Shown here one piece after another: positions 33,698 to 43,391 of a stretch of DNA of 64,000 nucleotides; the stretch's first letter is position 1; every line of letters begins with the position of its first letter. The notes beneath the pieces are model-generated. The model was not told where the DNA came from. It did no database searches and saw nothing but the letters and a program-made list of their open reading frames with translations. Where the stretch lies: positions 124,001 to 188,000 of the forward strand of contig NOUX01000007.1 in the NCBI GenBank assembly GCA_002245855.1. Direction: 5' to 3'. The translations under genes and the position numbers were made by a program. Origin of the DNA: Sphingobacterium cellulitidis. Lineage in GTDB: Bacteria > Bacteroidota > Bacteroidia > Sphingobacteriales > Sphingobacteriaceae.

Positions 33698-35320
33698 ATG
33701 ATAGGAACAAACAAATTTCTGTGCTATTTGGCGTTAGGAATTCTTCCAACCCTTGGATTTAGCCAAGATAAAACTCCCCCACCTGCAAACTGGTATAATC
33801 TAGATTTTCAAAAAGATGGATATATGGGGATTAGTACCGAAAAAGCACAAGAGCTTTTAAAAGGTCGGAAAGCAAGTCCAGTAGTGGTAGCCGTGTTGGA
33901 CGGCGGTGTCGATATTCAACATGAAGATCTTAAAGATGTATTATGGACCAATCCAAAAGAAATCCCTGGAAATGGAAAGGATGATGATGGCAATGGCTAC
34001 ATCGACGACGTACATGGTTGGAACTTTATCGGCGGTAAAGACGGAAAAAATGTGGATCAAGATAATTTAGAGGTAACTCGGTTAATTCGCATCTATGAGC
34101 CGAAATACATTTCTGTATTACCTACTACCCCACTTTCAGAAAAAGAAAGAAGAGAGTTTGTGGCATATCAAAAAATGATTACTGACTATACCTCCAAAAT
34201 GGAAGAAGCCTCCTTCGGAAAGTTAAACTATGGAAAGCTGAAAGAAGAAGTTGATGCAGTGGTTAAGAAAATTGGTAAAGAACCAAAGGATATCAACAAA
34301 GCAGATTTAGATGCTTTCCAACCAGAAGGTGATCGTCAGAAAATGGCGATTCGGATTGCGAAGAAAGAACTTGACACTGGAACATTTGAAAAATTCTATA
34401 CAGACATCTCTGATGCTGTTAAATATTTCACTGATCAAGCAGATTTTCATTTAAACAAAGAATTTGATCCAAGAGGTATTGTTGGAGATGATTATGAAAA
34501 TGCGAACGAACGTAATTATGGAAATCCAGATGTAAAAGGACCGGATGCTGAGCACGGTACGCACGTTGCAGGTATAATTGGTGCAAAACGTAATAATAAC
34601 CTTGGTGTAAATGGGGTTGCTGATAATGTTCAAATTATGGCAGTTCGTTTGGTACCTAATGGCGATGAGCGCGATAAAGATGTTGCAAATGGTATTCGTT
34701 ATGCAGTGGATAACGGTGCTAGAGTTATTAATATGAGCTTTGGTAAAGGTTATGCTTACAATAAGAAAGCTGTTGATGAGGCTGTTAAGTATGCAGAATC
34801 TAAAGATGTATTATTAGTACATGCGGCAGGAAATGACTCACAAGACAATGATATTGAGAAGAATTTCCCAACCAAATACTTTACCGATAGTGTAGATGCA
34901 GTAGTTGGTGAAGCAAAAAACTGGATTACAGTTGGTGCTACAGGTTTGAAACAAGACGCTGATTTATTAGCAGATTTTTCAAACTATGGTTACCGCAGTG
35001 TTGATGTTTTTGCACCTGGTGTAAAAATCAATTCAACTATTCCTGAGTCTAAATACAAAGAGAATCAAGGTACAAGTATGGCTGCACCAGTTGTTGCTGG
35101 TTTAGCTGCCATGATTCGTGCTTATTATCCATCTTTGACTGCAGAACAAGTTAAAGAGGTGATTATGAAGAGCGTGACTAAGGTAGACCAAAAAGTAAAA
35201 GTTAAAAAAGACGGTGCTACTAAGCGTGTTTATCTGGATGAGATTAGTGTTAGTGGTGGTATTGTGAATGCTTATAATGCAATTGTAGAGGCTAATAAAT
35301 TAGTTTCGAAAAAAAAGTAA
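33698..35320 (+). CDS. Secreted S8 subtilisin-like serine protease with insert
   Basis: The 540-residue protein has a signal peptide (residues 1-22, TLGFS-Q). The catalytic triad is D68 in VVVAVLDGGVD, H286 in EHGTHVAG and S461 in NQGTSMAAP. About 215 residues separate D and H, against about 30 in subtilisin. The excess is a mostly helical insert (roughly 120-255) of unknown role. The segment GKDDDGNGYIDDVHGWNF resembles a calcium-binding loop. The protein ends soon after the protease domain with no secretion-sorting tail. Confidence 0.92.
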   Translation: MIGTNKFLCYLALGILPTLGFSQDKTPPPANWYNLDFQKDGYMGISTEKAQELLKGRKASPVVVAVLDGGVDIQHEDLKDVLWTNPKEIPGNGKDDDGNGYIDDVHGWNFIGGKDGKNVDQDNLEVTRLIRIYEPKYISVLPTTPLSEKERREFVAYQKMITDYTSKMEEASFGKLNYGKLKEEVDAVVKKIGKEPKDINKADLDAFQPEGDRQKMAIRIAKKELDTGTFEKFYTDISDAVKYFTDQADFHLNKEFDPRGIVGDDYENANERNYGNPDVKGPDAEHGTHVAGIIGAKRNNNLGVNGVADNVQIMAVRLVPNGDERDKDVANGIRYAVDNGARVINMSFGKGYAYNKKAVDEAVKYAESKDVLLVHAAGNDSQDNDIEKNFPTKYFTDSVDAVVGEAKNWITVGATGLKQDADLLADFSNYGYRSVDVFAPGVKINSTIPESKYKENQGTSMAAPVVAGLAAMIRAYYPSLTAEQVKEVIMKSVTKVDQKVKVKKDGATKRVYLDEISVSGGIVNAYNAIVEANKLVSKKK

Positions 35321-35379
35321 AAAAATGTTAAATTTTTCACAATATTGCTAAGTATCTTGCGTTTAATTAGAAAAACAAG

Positions 35380-35577
35380 ATGCTTATGGTCGAAAACTCT
35401 ACTAAAACAAAAGAAGTAAATTACGAAGGTCAAATTTCAGGTATCATTCAAGACGCAAATCTTGAGTTATCATTCGAGGAAAAAATCAAAAGTTGCATAC
35501 AGCAGTTGTCTAAAGATCCAGAAGACAGAACAATAGAAAATATCCTCAATTATTCAAAGACCTTACGTAACTTATAA
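35380..35577 (+). CDS. Small conserved-looking protein, unknown
   Basis: The 65-residue acidic protein (63 if the ATG at 35386 is used) is predicted helical in its second half (SFEEKIKSCIQQLSKDPEDRTIENILNYSKTL). A terminator hairpin follows immediately. It lies between the subtilase and nth. I do not recognise a family. Confidence 0.65.
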   Translation: MLMVENSTKTKEVNYEGQISGIIQDANLELSFEEKIKSCIQQLSKDPEDRTIENILNYSKTLRNL

Positions 35578-35579
35578 TA

Positions 35580-35616
35580 ACGAAGCCATTCTTAGAAAAG
35601 AGTGGCTTCGTCTCTT
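35580..35616 (+). terminator. Terminator after the 65-residue protein gene
   Basis: ACGAAGCCA (35580-35588) pairs with TGGCTTCGT (35603-35611). The interior TCTT/AAGA extends the stem, and CTCTTTT follows. Confidence 0.75.
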
Positions 35617-35665
35617 TTCCAGCATTCTTCAGCTTTAAACCTTTCGCCTGTACTTGGAATATTAG

Positions 35666-35673
35666 TATCTTTG
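35666..35673 (+). promoter_or_regulatory. -7 promoter box of nth, three bases before the ATG
   Basis: TATCTTTG is an exact TAnnTTTG match ending 3 nt before ATG 35677. The nearest -33 candidate is TTTC at 35642-35645 with 20 bp spacing. Confidence 0.5.
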
Positions 35674-35676
35674 TTT

Positions 35677-36339
35677 ATGCTAATAAAAGAACGTTACAAG
35701 GCTTTTGTTGAATATTTTTCTACCCATAATCCGGATGCACAAACTGAACTGAATTACGGTAATCCCTTTGAATTACTGATTGCAGTAATTTTATCGGCAC
35801 AATGTACTGATAAGAGAATCAACCAGGTCACTCCTGCCCTTTTCGAAAGATATCCAGATCCGGAATCATTGGCTGCTAGTTCACCCGACGAGGTATTTAC
35901 TTACATTCGATCGGTTAGTTATCCAAATAACAAAGCGAAGCATTTGGTTGGAATGGCTCAAAAGCTATTAAGTGAATTTAATGGTGAAATCCCTGAAAAG
36001 GTGGAAGATTTAGTCAAGCTTCCTGGAGTTGGAAGAAAAACTGCCAATGTTATCTCATCGGTTGTATTTCATAATCCAGCGATGGCGGTTGATACTCATG
36101 TGTTTCGTGTTGCGGACCGCATTGGTTTAACAAGTCGAGCAACGACGCCTTTGGCTGCAGAAAAACAATTGGTAAAACATTTGCCAAAAGATACGATAGC
36201 TGTTGCGCATCATTGGCTGATCCTGCATGGTCGTTATATTTGTTTAGCTAGAAGTCCTAAATGTGACATCTGCCCTATCAGCTACTTCTGCAAATACTTT
36301 GAAAAGAACAAAAAAGCAAAAGCAATCCTAAAAAATTAA
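35677..36339 (+). CDS. nth: Endonuclease III
   Basis: The 220-residue protein is a HhH-GPD DNA glycosylase/AP lyase that removes oxidised pyrimidines. The helix-hairpin-helix is LVKLPGVGRKTANVISSVVF with catalytic lysine in GRKTA and the Asp in AVDTHVFRVADRIG. The four cysteines of the iron-sulfur cluster are C-x6-C-x2-C-x5-C (CLARSPKCDICPISYFC). The frame is open upstream to 35602, but ATG 35677 right after the -7 box gives the standard length (E. coli Nth is 211). Confidence 0.95.
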   Translation: MLIKERYKAFVEYFSTHNPDAQTELNYGNPFELLIAVILSAQCTDKRINQVTPALFERYPDPESLAASSPDEVFTYIRSVSYPNNKAKHLVGMAQKLLSEFNGEIPEKVEDLVKLPGVGRKTANVISSVVFHNPAMAVDTHVFRVADRIGLTSRATTPLAAEKQLVKHLPKDTIAVAHHWLILHGRYICLARSPKCDICPISYFCKYFEKNKKAKAILKN

Positions 36340-36480
36340 CATAATCAATTCACACTTTAGATTCAATAGCCCATAAAAACTATTATTTTTAGAGATTAAA
36401 ATATTATAACTAATTTTTTTAGCATTTTATTTGTAGATTTCAATATTATAAATTATTTTTGACAACGTTATACTAAAAAT

Positions 36481-37506
36481 ATGAGCAACTCAGACAAATT
36501 AAAAGCATTACAGCTTACTTTAGATAAATTAGAAAAGAGCTACGGAAAGGGAACCATCATGAAGTTAGGTGATTCTGCTGTAGAACCAATTGAAGCTATT
36601 TCTACTGGTTCATTAGGTTTAGATATCGCATTAGGTATTGGTGGTGTTCCAAAGGGTCGTATCATTGAAATCTATGGTCCAGAATCTTCTGGTAAAACTA
36701 CTTTGGCTACTCATATCGTAGCTGAGGCTCAGAAAAAAGGTGGTATTGCAGCAATTATCGATGCTGAACATGCTTTTGATAAATATTATGCGCAAAAACT
36801 AGGGGTTGATATTGAAAATCTATTGATTTCACAACCTGACAACGGTGAACAGGCCTTAGAAATTGCAGATAACCTAATCCGTTCAGGAGCAATTGATGTT
36901 ATTGTAATTGACTCGGTAGCAGCATTGGTTCCTAAGGGCGAGATTGAAGGTGAAATGGGAGAATCTAAAATGGGTCTTCAAGCTCGTTTGATGTCTCAAG
37001 CCTTACGTAAATTGACAGGTACTATTGCAAAAACAAACTGTTGTTGTATTTTCATCAACCAATTACGTGAGAAAATCGGTGTAATGTTTGGTAACCCAGA
37101 AACAACTACTGGTGGTAATGCATTAAAATTCTACGCTTCGGTGCGTTTAGATATTCGTCGTACATCACAAATCAAAGATTCTGATGAGGTATCTGGTAAC
37201 CGTGTGAAAGTGAAGATTGTTAAAAACAAAGTAGCACCTCCATTCCGTATTGCAGAATTTGATATCATGTTCGGTGAAGGTATTTCTAAAGTTGGAGAAA
37301 TCATTGACCTTGGTGTGGAATATAACATCATTAAAAAATCAGGTTCTTGGTTTAGCTATGGTGACACTAAATTAGGTCAAGGCCGTGATGCTGTAAAAAC
37401 TTTATTGTTGGATAACCCTGATTTAATGGATGAATTAGAGACAAAAATCAGAGCTGAAGTTAGTGGGGTTGATTTAGATCAGGCAGCTATCAAAGACGAA
37501 GATTAA
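36481..37506 (+). CDS. recA: Recombinase RecA
   Basis: The 341-residue protein is RecA, which forms filaments on single-stranded DNA for homologous recombination and stimulates LexA-type cleavage. The Walker A is [15 protein letters not shown], and [23 protein letters not shown] is invariant. L2 loop [25 protein letters not shown] is complete. The C-terminal acidic tail (KDED) is short. No SOS box can be assigned, since Bacteroidetes operators are not conserved. Confidence 0.98.
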   Translation: MSNSDKLKALQLTLDKLEKSYGKGTIMKLGDSAVEPIEAISTGSLGLDIALGIGGVPKGRIIEIYGPESSGKTTLATHIVAEAQKKGGIAAIIDAEHAFDKYYAQKLGVDIENLLISQPDNGEQALEIADNLIRSGAIDVIVIDSVAALVPKGEIEGEMGESKMGLQARLMSQALRKLTGTIAKTNCCCIFINQLREKIGVMFGNPETTTGGNALKFYASVRLDIRRTSQIKDSDEVSGNRVKVKIVKNKVAPPFRIAEFDIMFGEGISKVGEIIDLGVEYNIIKKSGSWFSYGDTKLGQGRDAVKTLLLDNPDLMDELETKIRAEVSGVDLDQAAIKDED

Positions 37507-37562
37507 TTAGAATCATTTTTTACAATAACTCCTCTAGGTTTCAAAAAAAGGAGTACATATTG

Positions 37563-37594
37563 AAACAGTAACCCCAAAGGGTTGCTGTTTTTTT
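37563..37594 (+). terminator. Terminator of recA
   Basis: AAACAGTAACCC (37563-37574) pairs with GGGTTGCTGTTT (37579-37590) with one T-G wobble and a CAAA loop, then T-tract to 37594. A weaker ACTCCT / AGGAGT hairpin (37528-37533 and 37549-37554) precedes it. Confidence 0.85.
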
Positions 37595-37705
37595 GTGCCT
37601 TCAATTCAAGCAATGTAAAAATGGCTGTACAATCCAGAATCTTAATGAATAGAAGGATGATTTTTCATAAATTTACCTATCAACTACATCTAACCAAATG
37701 TTACC

Positions 37706-38893
37706 ATGAGTTTTAACAGAAGAAATTTTCTAAAAGGCCTGGGATTAATCGGATTGGGCGCAAGTACCCCAGCTTATGCTGAAAAGGTGCTGATTAATCA
37801 AAATGAAGCTTTTTCATTTGCTTGTCCCCCCTACTTACAAAACCTTAGCGCCAATTCCATTACAGTTTGTGCTATATTCAATAAACCATGTTTAGCATGG
37901 GTGGAAGTTTTGGATGCAAATAACAATACAGTAAAATCCATTTATCAGGTTGAAGATGGAATGCGAAATGCCAATACGGAACTTTTCAAGTTCAAGGTGG
38001 GTATACCAGATGGTGAATTAAATTATAAGGTGGTAGCCAAGGAAATCACAAAATTTGAACCTTATAAAATTGAATACGCTGGAACCATTCAATCGGATCC
38101 TATTCAAATTGCAGTGCCTCAACCAAAACAGGATAGTATCCAATGTCTAATTCTAAATGATATTCATGAGGATAAAGACAGTTATGCCTATCTGTACGAT
38201 AAAAGTCAGCTAAGCAAAAATGATTTGGTTTTTCTGAATGGTGACTCCTTTCACTATGTAACCAATCAAGCAGATCTAACTGAGAAATTATTGAAGCCAG
38301 TTGGTAATAAGTTTGCAAGTAAGACTCCATTTGTCATGGTTCGTGGGAATCATGAAACCAGAGGTAGTTTCGCAAGGGATTATAAAAAGTATTTTGATTA
38401 TCCTGAGAATAAGTATTATCAAGCTTTCCGTATGGGCCCCATCTTTTGGGTGGTATTGGATAGTGGTGAAGACAAACCTGACGACCATGAGGTTTATGGT
38501 GGAACGGTAGATTACGATAATTATCGATTAGAACAGAAAGACTGGTTAATCAAGGTTCTGAATTCAAAAGAACGAAGAGAGGCTAAACATACCTTAGTGG
38601 TAACACATATCCCTTTTCACCATTCAGATGATTGGCATGGAACGAAACATAACTTTGAATGTTTTCATGAAATATTGAATAATAACAAGGTTGACGCTGT
38701 TATCTCGGGACATACACATAAATACAGCTTCCATCCACCCGATAATACCCATAATTATTATGTTATTATTGGTGGAGGACCTAAGGCTGGCAATAGAACT
38801 TATGTGGATATCTCTGCTACTGGAAAAAATCTGTTAGTTTCCTTAAATCTTGATGATGGAAGTACAATCAATAGATTTTCGAAGAATGGATAA
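37706..38893 (+). CDS. Tat-exported calcineurin-like metallophosphoesterase
   Basis: The 395-residue protein begins with a twin-arginine signal, SFNRRNFLKGLGLIGLGAS. An Ig-like/purple-acid-phosphatase N-domain (about 35-130) precedes the metallophosphatase domain. The metal-binding motifs are present in order: LILNDIHED, FLNGDSF, VRGNHETRG, VVTHIPFHH and ISGHTHKY. It should hydrolyse a phosphoester outside the cytoplasm after folding with metals. The layout resembles purple acid phosphatases more than nucleotidases. It is monocistronic, and its stop codon lies in the stem of a terminator. Confidence 0.92.
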   Translation: MSFNRRNFLKGLGLIGLGASTPAYAEKVLINQNEAFSFACPPYLQNLSANSITVCAIFNKPCLAWVEVLDANNNTVKSIYQVEDGMRNANTELFKFKVGIPDGELNYKVVAKEITKFEPYKIEYAGTIQSDPIQIAVPQPKQDSIQCLILNDIHEDKDSYAYLYDKSQLSKNDLVFLNGDSFHYVTNQADLTEKLLKPVGNKFASKTPFVMVRGNHETRGSFARDYKKYFDYPENKYYQAFRMGPIFWVVLDSGEDKPDDHEVYGGTVDYDNYRLEQKDWLIKVLNSKERREAKHTLVVTHIPFHHSDDWHGTKHNFECFHEILNNNKVDAVISGHTHKYSFHPPDNTHNYYVIIGGGPKAGNRTYVDISATGKNLLVSLNLDDGSTINRFSKNG

Positions 38894-38940
38894 TAACAAA
38901 AGCGGGCGGTCTTAAAATGACCGCCCGCTTTTGTTATTAT
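38890..38940. terminator. Bidirectional terminator that contains both stop codons
   Basis: Bases 38890-38911 and 38919-38940 form a perfect 22-bp stem with core AAAAGCGGGCGGTC and a 7-nt loop. The stop codon of the phosphoesterase (38891-38893) is in one arm and that of the ABC ATPase (38937-38939) is in the other. Confidence 0.94.
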
Positions 38941-39635
38941 TCGATTGAAAAAAATGCGTTTAATTCGCTTAAGGTTTCCTCTGTTTTAAGGCTATCCTTA
39001 ACAATGAGTCCTTTATTTAAAGCTATAATTCGATCGGCAGTTTCGACAGTATGAGATAAATCATGACTGGAAATTAAGATTGTGACATCCTTTTCATCCT
39101 TTAGTTTATTGATAAGCTTTTTGAGTCTAAACTGCGTGCTGGGATCCAGATTAGCGAAAGGTTCGTCCAAAATAATGAGCTCTGGATTCCCAATCAAAGC
39201 CCCCACAATTCCTACCTTTTTCTGATTTCCTTTAGATAAATCCCGAACATAAACTTTCTTGTCCAACACCTCCTCATTAAAGAATTCTACATATTCTTCA
39301 ATGGTGGAGTCAACATCATTCTTATTCATTCCTCTCAACTCGCCTAGAAAATAAAAATATTCTTCAGGAGTCAAATATCCAATCAAGAAGGTTTCATCGA
39401 CAAAAGCTGTGGTAAACTTCTTCCATCCATCATGGCCATGAACTGGAATCCCATTCAAGGCTATCATTCCTGAATCAGGTTGAATCAAGTCAAGGATCAA
39501 GCTGAATAAGGTGGTTTTCCCAGCACCATTGTTTCCAACCAAACCTATACTTTCACCTTTTCCAATTTGCAAATGTGGAATATTCAATACCTGAACTCCA
39601 TTATAGCTTTTAACAATATCTTTTATTTCGATCAT
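38937..39635 (-). CDS. ABC exporter ATP-binding protein
   Basis: The 232-residue ATPase has Walker A GLVGNNGAGKTTLFS, the signature VRDLSKGNQKKVGIVGAL with a shortened LSKGN form, and Walker B LIILDEPFANLDPST. This type pairs with ABC-2-like permeases for export or for unknown substrates. The permease gene lies 26 bp upstream on the same strand and is listed next. The stop codon lies in the shared terminator. Confidence 0.94.
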   Translation of the reverse strand: MIEIKDIVKSYNGVQVLNIPHLQIGKGESIGLVGNNGAGKTTLFSLILDLIQPDSGMIALNGIPVHGHDGWKKFTTAFVDETFLIGYLTPEEYFYFLGELRGMNKNDVDSTIEEYVEFFNEEVLDKKVYVRDLSKGNQKKVGIVGALIGNPELIILDEPFANLDPSTQFRLKKLINKLKDEKDVTILISSHDLSHTVETADRIIALNKGLIVKDSLKTEETLSELNAFFSIE

Positions 39636-39661
39636 GTAATTTATGATTTCAATTCTAACAA

Positions 39662-41143
39662 TTAATTATTTACTTCCTTAAAGCCAATAAGCATCTTATA
39701 CTTATTATCACGGTATTTTTGAGCAATCCAGTTAAGAAAAACATTTCTTAATGCAAAACCCACTAAGCCAAGTACAACGAGTACAATATTGGCTGCAGGG
39801 ATTCCTGCAAATGTTTTGACTACAGCCCAAATAATAATCGGGATAAACAACAAGGGTAAGCCCACTAACCACTGGGCTGCTCCAGTCCCTTGGTAATTGA
39901 AATAGTTCCCATTGTCAAGATCTATTCTCTTCTTATTCATGGACCCGAAATATAAAATAATGGGAATATTAATTCCAATATTATAAATCGCACATGAAAT
40001 ATTAATCCAAAATATAGTCCATCCAAAATAAAGATATGGCGTACTCAATATCGATAATATGGCTACTGATATCATCATTAACAAGGCCTTAGATTCTAAG
40101 TAGAGTTTAATCGGCATATCCTGGGTCATCAACATGGAATAATAACTACTATCCCAAGCAGGAACAAATTGTCCAAAATTGATGATAAAGATTCCACTGA
40201 TAAAGATCCCAACGAAAACTAGCATGGAGGAATTCTCAAATTGAGGGTTGGGATAAAAAATAATACCATAAGCCAGGAAGATCAAACAAACCAGAGTCAC
40301 TTTACGCGCTCTTTTAGCTCTCCAAATTAACTTCAAGTCCAATTGAAGGAATGGAGCTAATGCGCCAAAGCGGTTGGTCCAGGATAGATCATATTCCTTG
40401 TAAACAGTTTTTTCCTGCTGAAGGTAAGCGTCTAAAAATAGATTTTTCTTAACATCAAAATACAGGAGAAAATAACTCAGTACAGCAATAATAACCGGAA
40501 TAATGCAAAGGATTGGATAATCCAGAATACTATTAAAGAGTTGGCCAAAGAGATCTGTTATTGAGAAAATCTTGAAATAGTCTAATCCAAATAATATGAG
40601 GACAACGATCAAAAAAGGTATGACCTTCTTGAAATTCGTGCTAAAGTTTTTCTGGATATATAGGTTAAAATAGTTGACAAAATATTCAAATCCTTGTGCG
40701 GCAATAAACCATGCAAAAAGTTGCGTATTTGAAAAATCAGTTACCCTGGAAGTAATGATCAAAAAAGGAACACTACTTATCAACAACAACCAATTACAAA
40801 AAGAGTAAGAAGCTTTTAATAAAGTATAATTTACAATGTTGCTTCTAGGGATATTTTGAATCAATAACGGCTTGATGTTTAATAGCGGTAATTTCTGAAA
40901 CATCAGTCTGATAAAAAAACTGAAGCAGAACCAGACTAAGAGAAATTTGTTGACAAAATAAATAGGTTCTTCATTTGGGTACAATTCTTTTACCATAAAA
41001 TGCAAAGAGATCCCAAGGGTAAGAAAGGATACGAGGCAATATAATCCTAGAAATCCCAGCAAAATCTTAACGGATAATCCTTTTCCTAAATTAGCTGATC
41101 TAAAAAAGGACCTCCATTCTAAAACAAACAATCTTTTAAACAT
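39662..41143 (-). CDS. ABC-2-like multi-TM permease, DUF5687-like
   Basis: The 493-residue integral membrane protein has about 12 hydrophobic segments, with a cytoplasmic start MFKRLFVLEWRSFFRSANLGKG and long loops near 230-270. The start resembles the DUF5687 family of Bacteroidetes, which is paired with an ABC ATPase. The ATPase gene follows after 26 bp. Substrate unknown. It has no nearby solute-binding protein, so an exporter is more likely than an importer. Confidence 0.8.
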   Translation of the reverse strand: MFKRLFVLEWRSFFRSANLGKGLSVKILLGFLGLYCLVSFLTLGISLHFMVKELYPNEEPIYFVNKFLLVWFCFSFFIRLMFQKLPLLNIKPLLIQNIPRSNIVNYTLLKASYSFCNWLLLISSVPFLIITSRVTDFSNTQLFAWFIAAQGFEYFVNYFNLYIQKNFSTNFKKVIPFLIVVLILFGLDYFKIFSITDLFGQLFNSILDYPILCIIPVIIAVLSYFLLYFDVKKNLFLDAYLQQEKTVYKEYDLSWTNRFGALAPFLQLDLKLIWRAKRARKVTLVCLIFLAYGIIFYPNPQFENSSMLVFVGIFISGIFIINFGQFVPAWDSSYYSMLMTQDMPIKLYLESKALLMMISVAILSILSTPYLYFGWTIFWINISCAIYNIGINIPIILYFGSMNKKRIDLDNGNYFNYQGTGAAQWLVGLPLLFIPIIIWAVVKTFAGIPAANIVLVVLGLVGFALRNVFLNWIAQKYRDNKYKMLIGFKEVNN

Positions 41144-41259
41144 ATACTAGTATGAGGAATGAAAAAGTTTACATTTTTGGTTAGCTTTCAAGTTAAATAC
41201 AACTTTCTATGCTTCTTTAAATTAATAAAATTTTCAGCAATGAAGAAAAAATAAAAAGA

Positions 41260-41290
41260 AAAACGCCTTAGGAAATCCCTAAGGCGTTTT
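41260..41290 (-). terminator. Terminator of pruA
   Basis: A perfect 13-bp stem AAAACGCCTTAGG / CCTAAGGCGTTTT (41260-41272 and 41278-41290) with loop AAATC lies 23 bp past the pruA stop. T-rich sequence follows on the minus strand. Confidence 0.88.
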
Positions 41291-41312
41291 AAGTTTTTAT
41301 TATATCCGAAGA

Positions 41313-42947
41313 TTATTCTTCAGATAAGAATGGATAACGATAATCTACATCTGGATTGAATGTTTCCTTGATTGTTCTTGGAGACACCCAACGTAATAAG
41401 TTAATCATTGAACCTGCTTTATCATTCGTACCAGAACCTCTAGCTCCACCAAAAGGTTGTTGACCTACTACTGCACCAGTACATTTATCATTGATATAGA
41501 AATTACCAGCTGCATTACGTAAGTAATGAGTAGCTTCTTCAATAGCATAACGATCTTGAGCAATGATAGATCCTGTCAATGCATAGATTGAAGTTGTATC
41601 TACTAGTTTTAAGGTTTCTTCCCATTTCTTATCATCATATACATAAATTGTCAATACTGGACCGAACAATTCTTCTGATAAAGTTTCGTAATCACCTTTT
41701 TTAGCAACGATTACAGTAGGGTTAATGAAATATCCTTTAGATTTATCATAATCACCACCGATTACAACCTCTGCATCTTTAGATTCTTTTGCTCTATCGA
41801 TATATTTAGTGATTTTATCGAAAGCTTTTTCATCGATTACAGCATTGATAAAGTTGCTGAAATCTTCAGTTCCACCAATCTTGAATGATTTGATATCACG
41901 TTCCATCATTGGCTTCAACTCTTTCCATAATGATTTTGGAATGTAAGCACGAGAAGCAGCTGAACATTTTTGTCCTTGGAACTCAAATGCTCCACGAACT
42001 AATGCTGTGTTCAATACTTCGATATCAGCAGATGGGTGAGCTAAGATAAAGTCTTTACCACCTGTTTCACCTACGATACGAGGATATGTTTTATAAACAT
42101 GGATATTTTCTCCGATAGTTTTCCAGATATCTTGGAATACACCTGTAGAACCTGTAAAGTGGATACCAGCAAAATCTGGGTGTTTAAAGATAACATCACC
42201 AGCATCTGGACCTGATACATATACCAAGTTGATTACACCGGCAGGAACACCAGCTTCTCTGAAAATCTCCATCAATACATTTGCAGAATAAATCTGTGTA
42301 TTGGCTGGTTTCCAAACAACCACATTTCCCATCATAGCAGCACTTGTTGGTAAATTACCCGCAATCGCTGTAAAATTGAAAGGAGTTAAAGCGAATACAA
42401 ATCCTTCTAACGGACGTTGTTCTACTCTATTCCAAACATTTTTAGGGCTAATAGGAGGTTGTTGTTGATAGATCTCGCTCATGTATTTAACATTAAAGCG
42501 TAAGAAATCTGCGATTTCACATGCTGAATCTATCTCTGCCTGATAAGGGTTTTTCGATTGACCTAACATAGTCGCAGCATTCAACTTGTAACGATATTTC
42601 GTAGAAATCAATTCTGCAGCTTTCAAGAAGATAGCAGCTCTTTGCTCCCAAGGAAGGTTTTCCCAATCATTCTTAGCAGCTAAAGCAGCATTGATTGCGT
42701 CTTTAATATCAGACTTTGAACCTTGGTTGAAATATCCCAATACATGTTTATGATCGTGAGGAGGTGTAATTTTCACTTTCTTGTTCGTACGAACTTCTTC
42801 TCCACCAATGTACATTGGAATATCTAGCTCTGTTGCCCTTGCAGCAGCAATAGCTTCTTTTAACAAACTTCTCTCTTTTGTTCCAGGTGCATATGAGTAA
42901 ACTGGCTCATTTGTTGGCGTTGGAACATTAAAAAATCCTTTTAACAT
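41313..42947 (-). CDS. pruA: L-glutamate gamma-semialdehyde (1-pyrroline-5-carboxylate) dehydrogenase
   Basis: The 544-residue aldehyde dehydrogenase oxidises glutamate semialdehyde to glutamate with NAD, the second step of proline use. The catalytic cysteine is in FEFQGQKCSAASRAYIP, and the NAD and general-base signatures are KPANTQIYSANVL, GSTGVFQDIW and VGETGGKDF. The start MLKGFFNVPTPTNEPVYSYAPG is typical of the mitochondrial-like long P5CDH class. No proline dehydrogenase gene is adjacent. Confidence 0.96.
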   Translation of the reverse strand: MLKGFFNVPTPTNEPVYSYAPGTKERSLLKEAIAAARATELDIPMYIGGEEVRTNKKVKITPPHDHKHVLGYFNQGSKSDIKDAINAALAAKNDWENLPWEQRAAIFLKAAELISTKYRYKLNAATMLGQSKNPYQAEIDSACEIADFLRFNVKYMSEIYQQQPPISPKNVWNRVEQRPLEGFVFALTPFNFTAIAGNLPTSAAMMGNVVVWKPANTQIYSANVLMEIFREAGVPAGVINLVYVSGPDAGDVIFKHPDFAGIHFTGSTGVFQDIWKTIGENIHVYKTYPRIVGETGGKDFILAHPSADIEVLNTALVRGAFEFQGQKCSAASRAYIPKSLWKELKPMMERDIKSFKIGGTEDFSNFINAVIDEKAFDKITKYIDRAKESKDAEVVIGGDYDKSKGYFINPTVIVAKKGDYETLSEELFGPVLTIYVYDDKKWEETLKLVDTTSIYALTGSIIAQDRYAIEEATHYLRNAAGNFYINDKCTGAVVGQQPFGGARGSGTNDKAGSMINLLRWVSPRTIKETFNPDVDYRYPFLSEE

Positions 42948-43023
42948 AATTAAAAATTATTTTTTTGATTCATATAATACGCTAAACTCAAACAGCATAG
43001 CTATAAATTTTTAGTAAAATACT

Positions 43024-43043
43024 CCTTAAAATAGGTTTTAAGG
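43024..43043. promoter_or_regulatory. Palindrome upstream of pruA, possible operator
   Basis: CCTTAAAA (43024-43031) and TTTTAAGG (43036-43043) form a perfect 8-bp dyad with a 4-bp spacer, 77-96 bp upstream of the pruA ATG. No regulator is assigned. Confidence 0.35.
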
Positions 43044-43364
43044 CAGATACTTCAACTAATTTATTTCTTTCGAAGTTAATCAATATTGTATGGATTATTA
43101 CAACATATCTCAACCGATTGTAAACATATTTTGTCCAGTTTTAAAATAATTATAAAAAAGTAACCAAATAAACGTTTACCTATTTTGACCTAAATTAGGC
43201 TCAAAACAGTTAAAACAATATCATTAAAGCATATTTTCCAGGCAATCACTCATCAACAACAACTTCTAAAACAGACCTCTAATTTATTTTTGAATAAACA
43301 CGGCTACTTAACTTTTGTTCATTCTTACAAAAGGAGATCAATCCAAATTTCAGTAAAATAAAAA

Positions 43365-43391
43365 AGCGGTGGTCAGAATCTGACCACCGCT
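43365..43391 (-). terminator. Terminator of sod
   Basis: AGCGGTGGTCAG (43365-43376) pairs with CTGACCACCGCT (43380-43391) with an AAT loop. Five A on the plus strand become T-tail on the minus strand. Confidence 0.92.
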
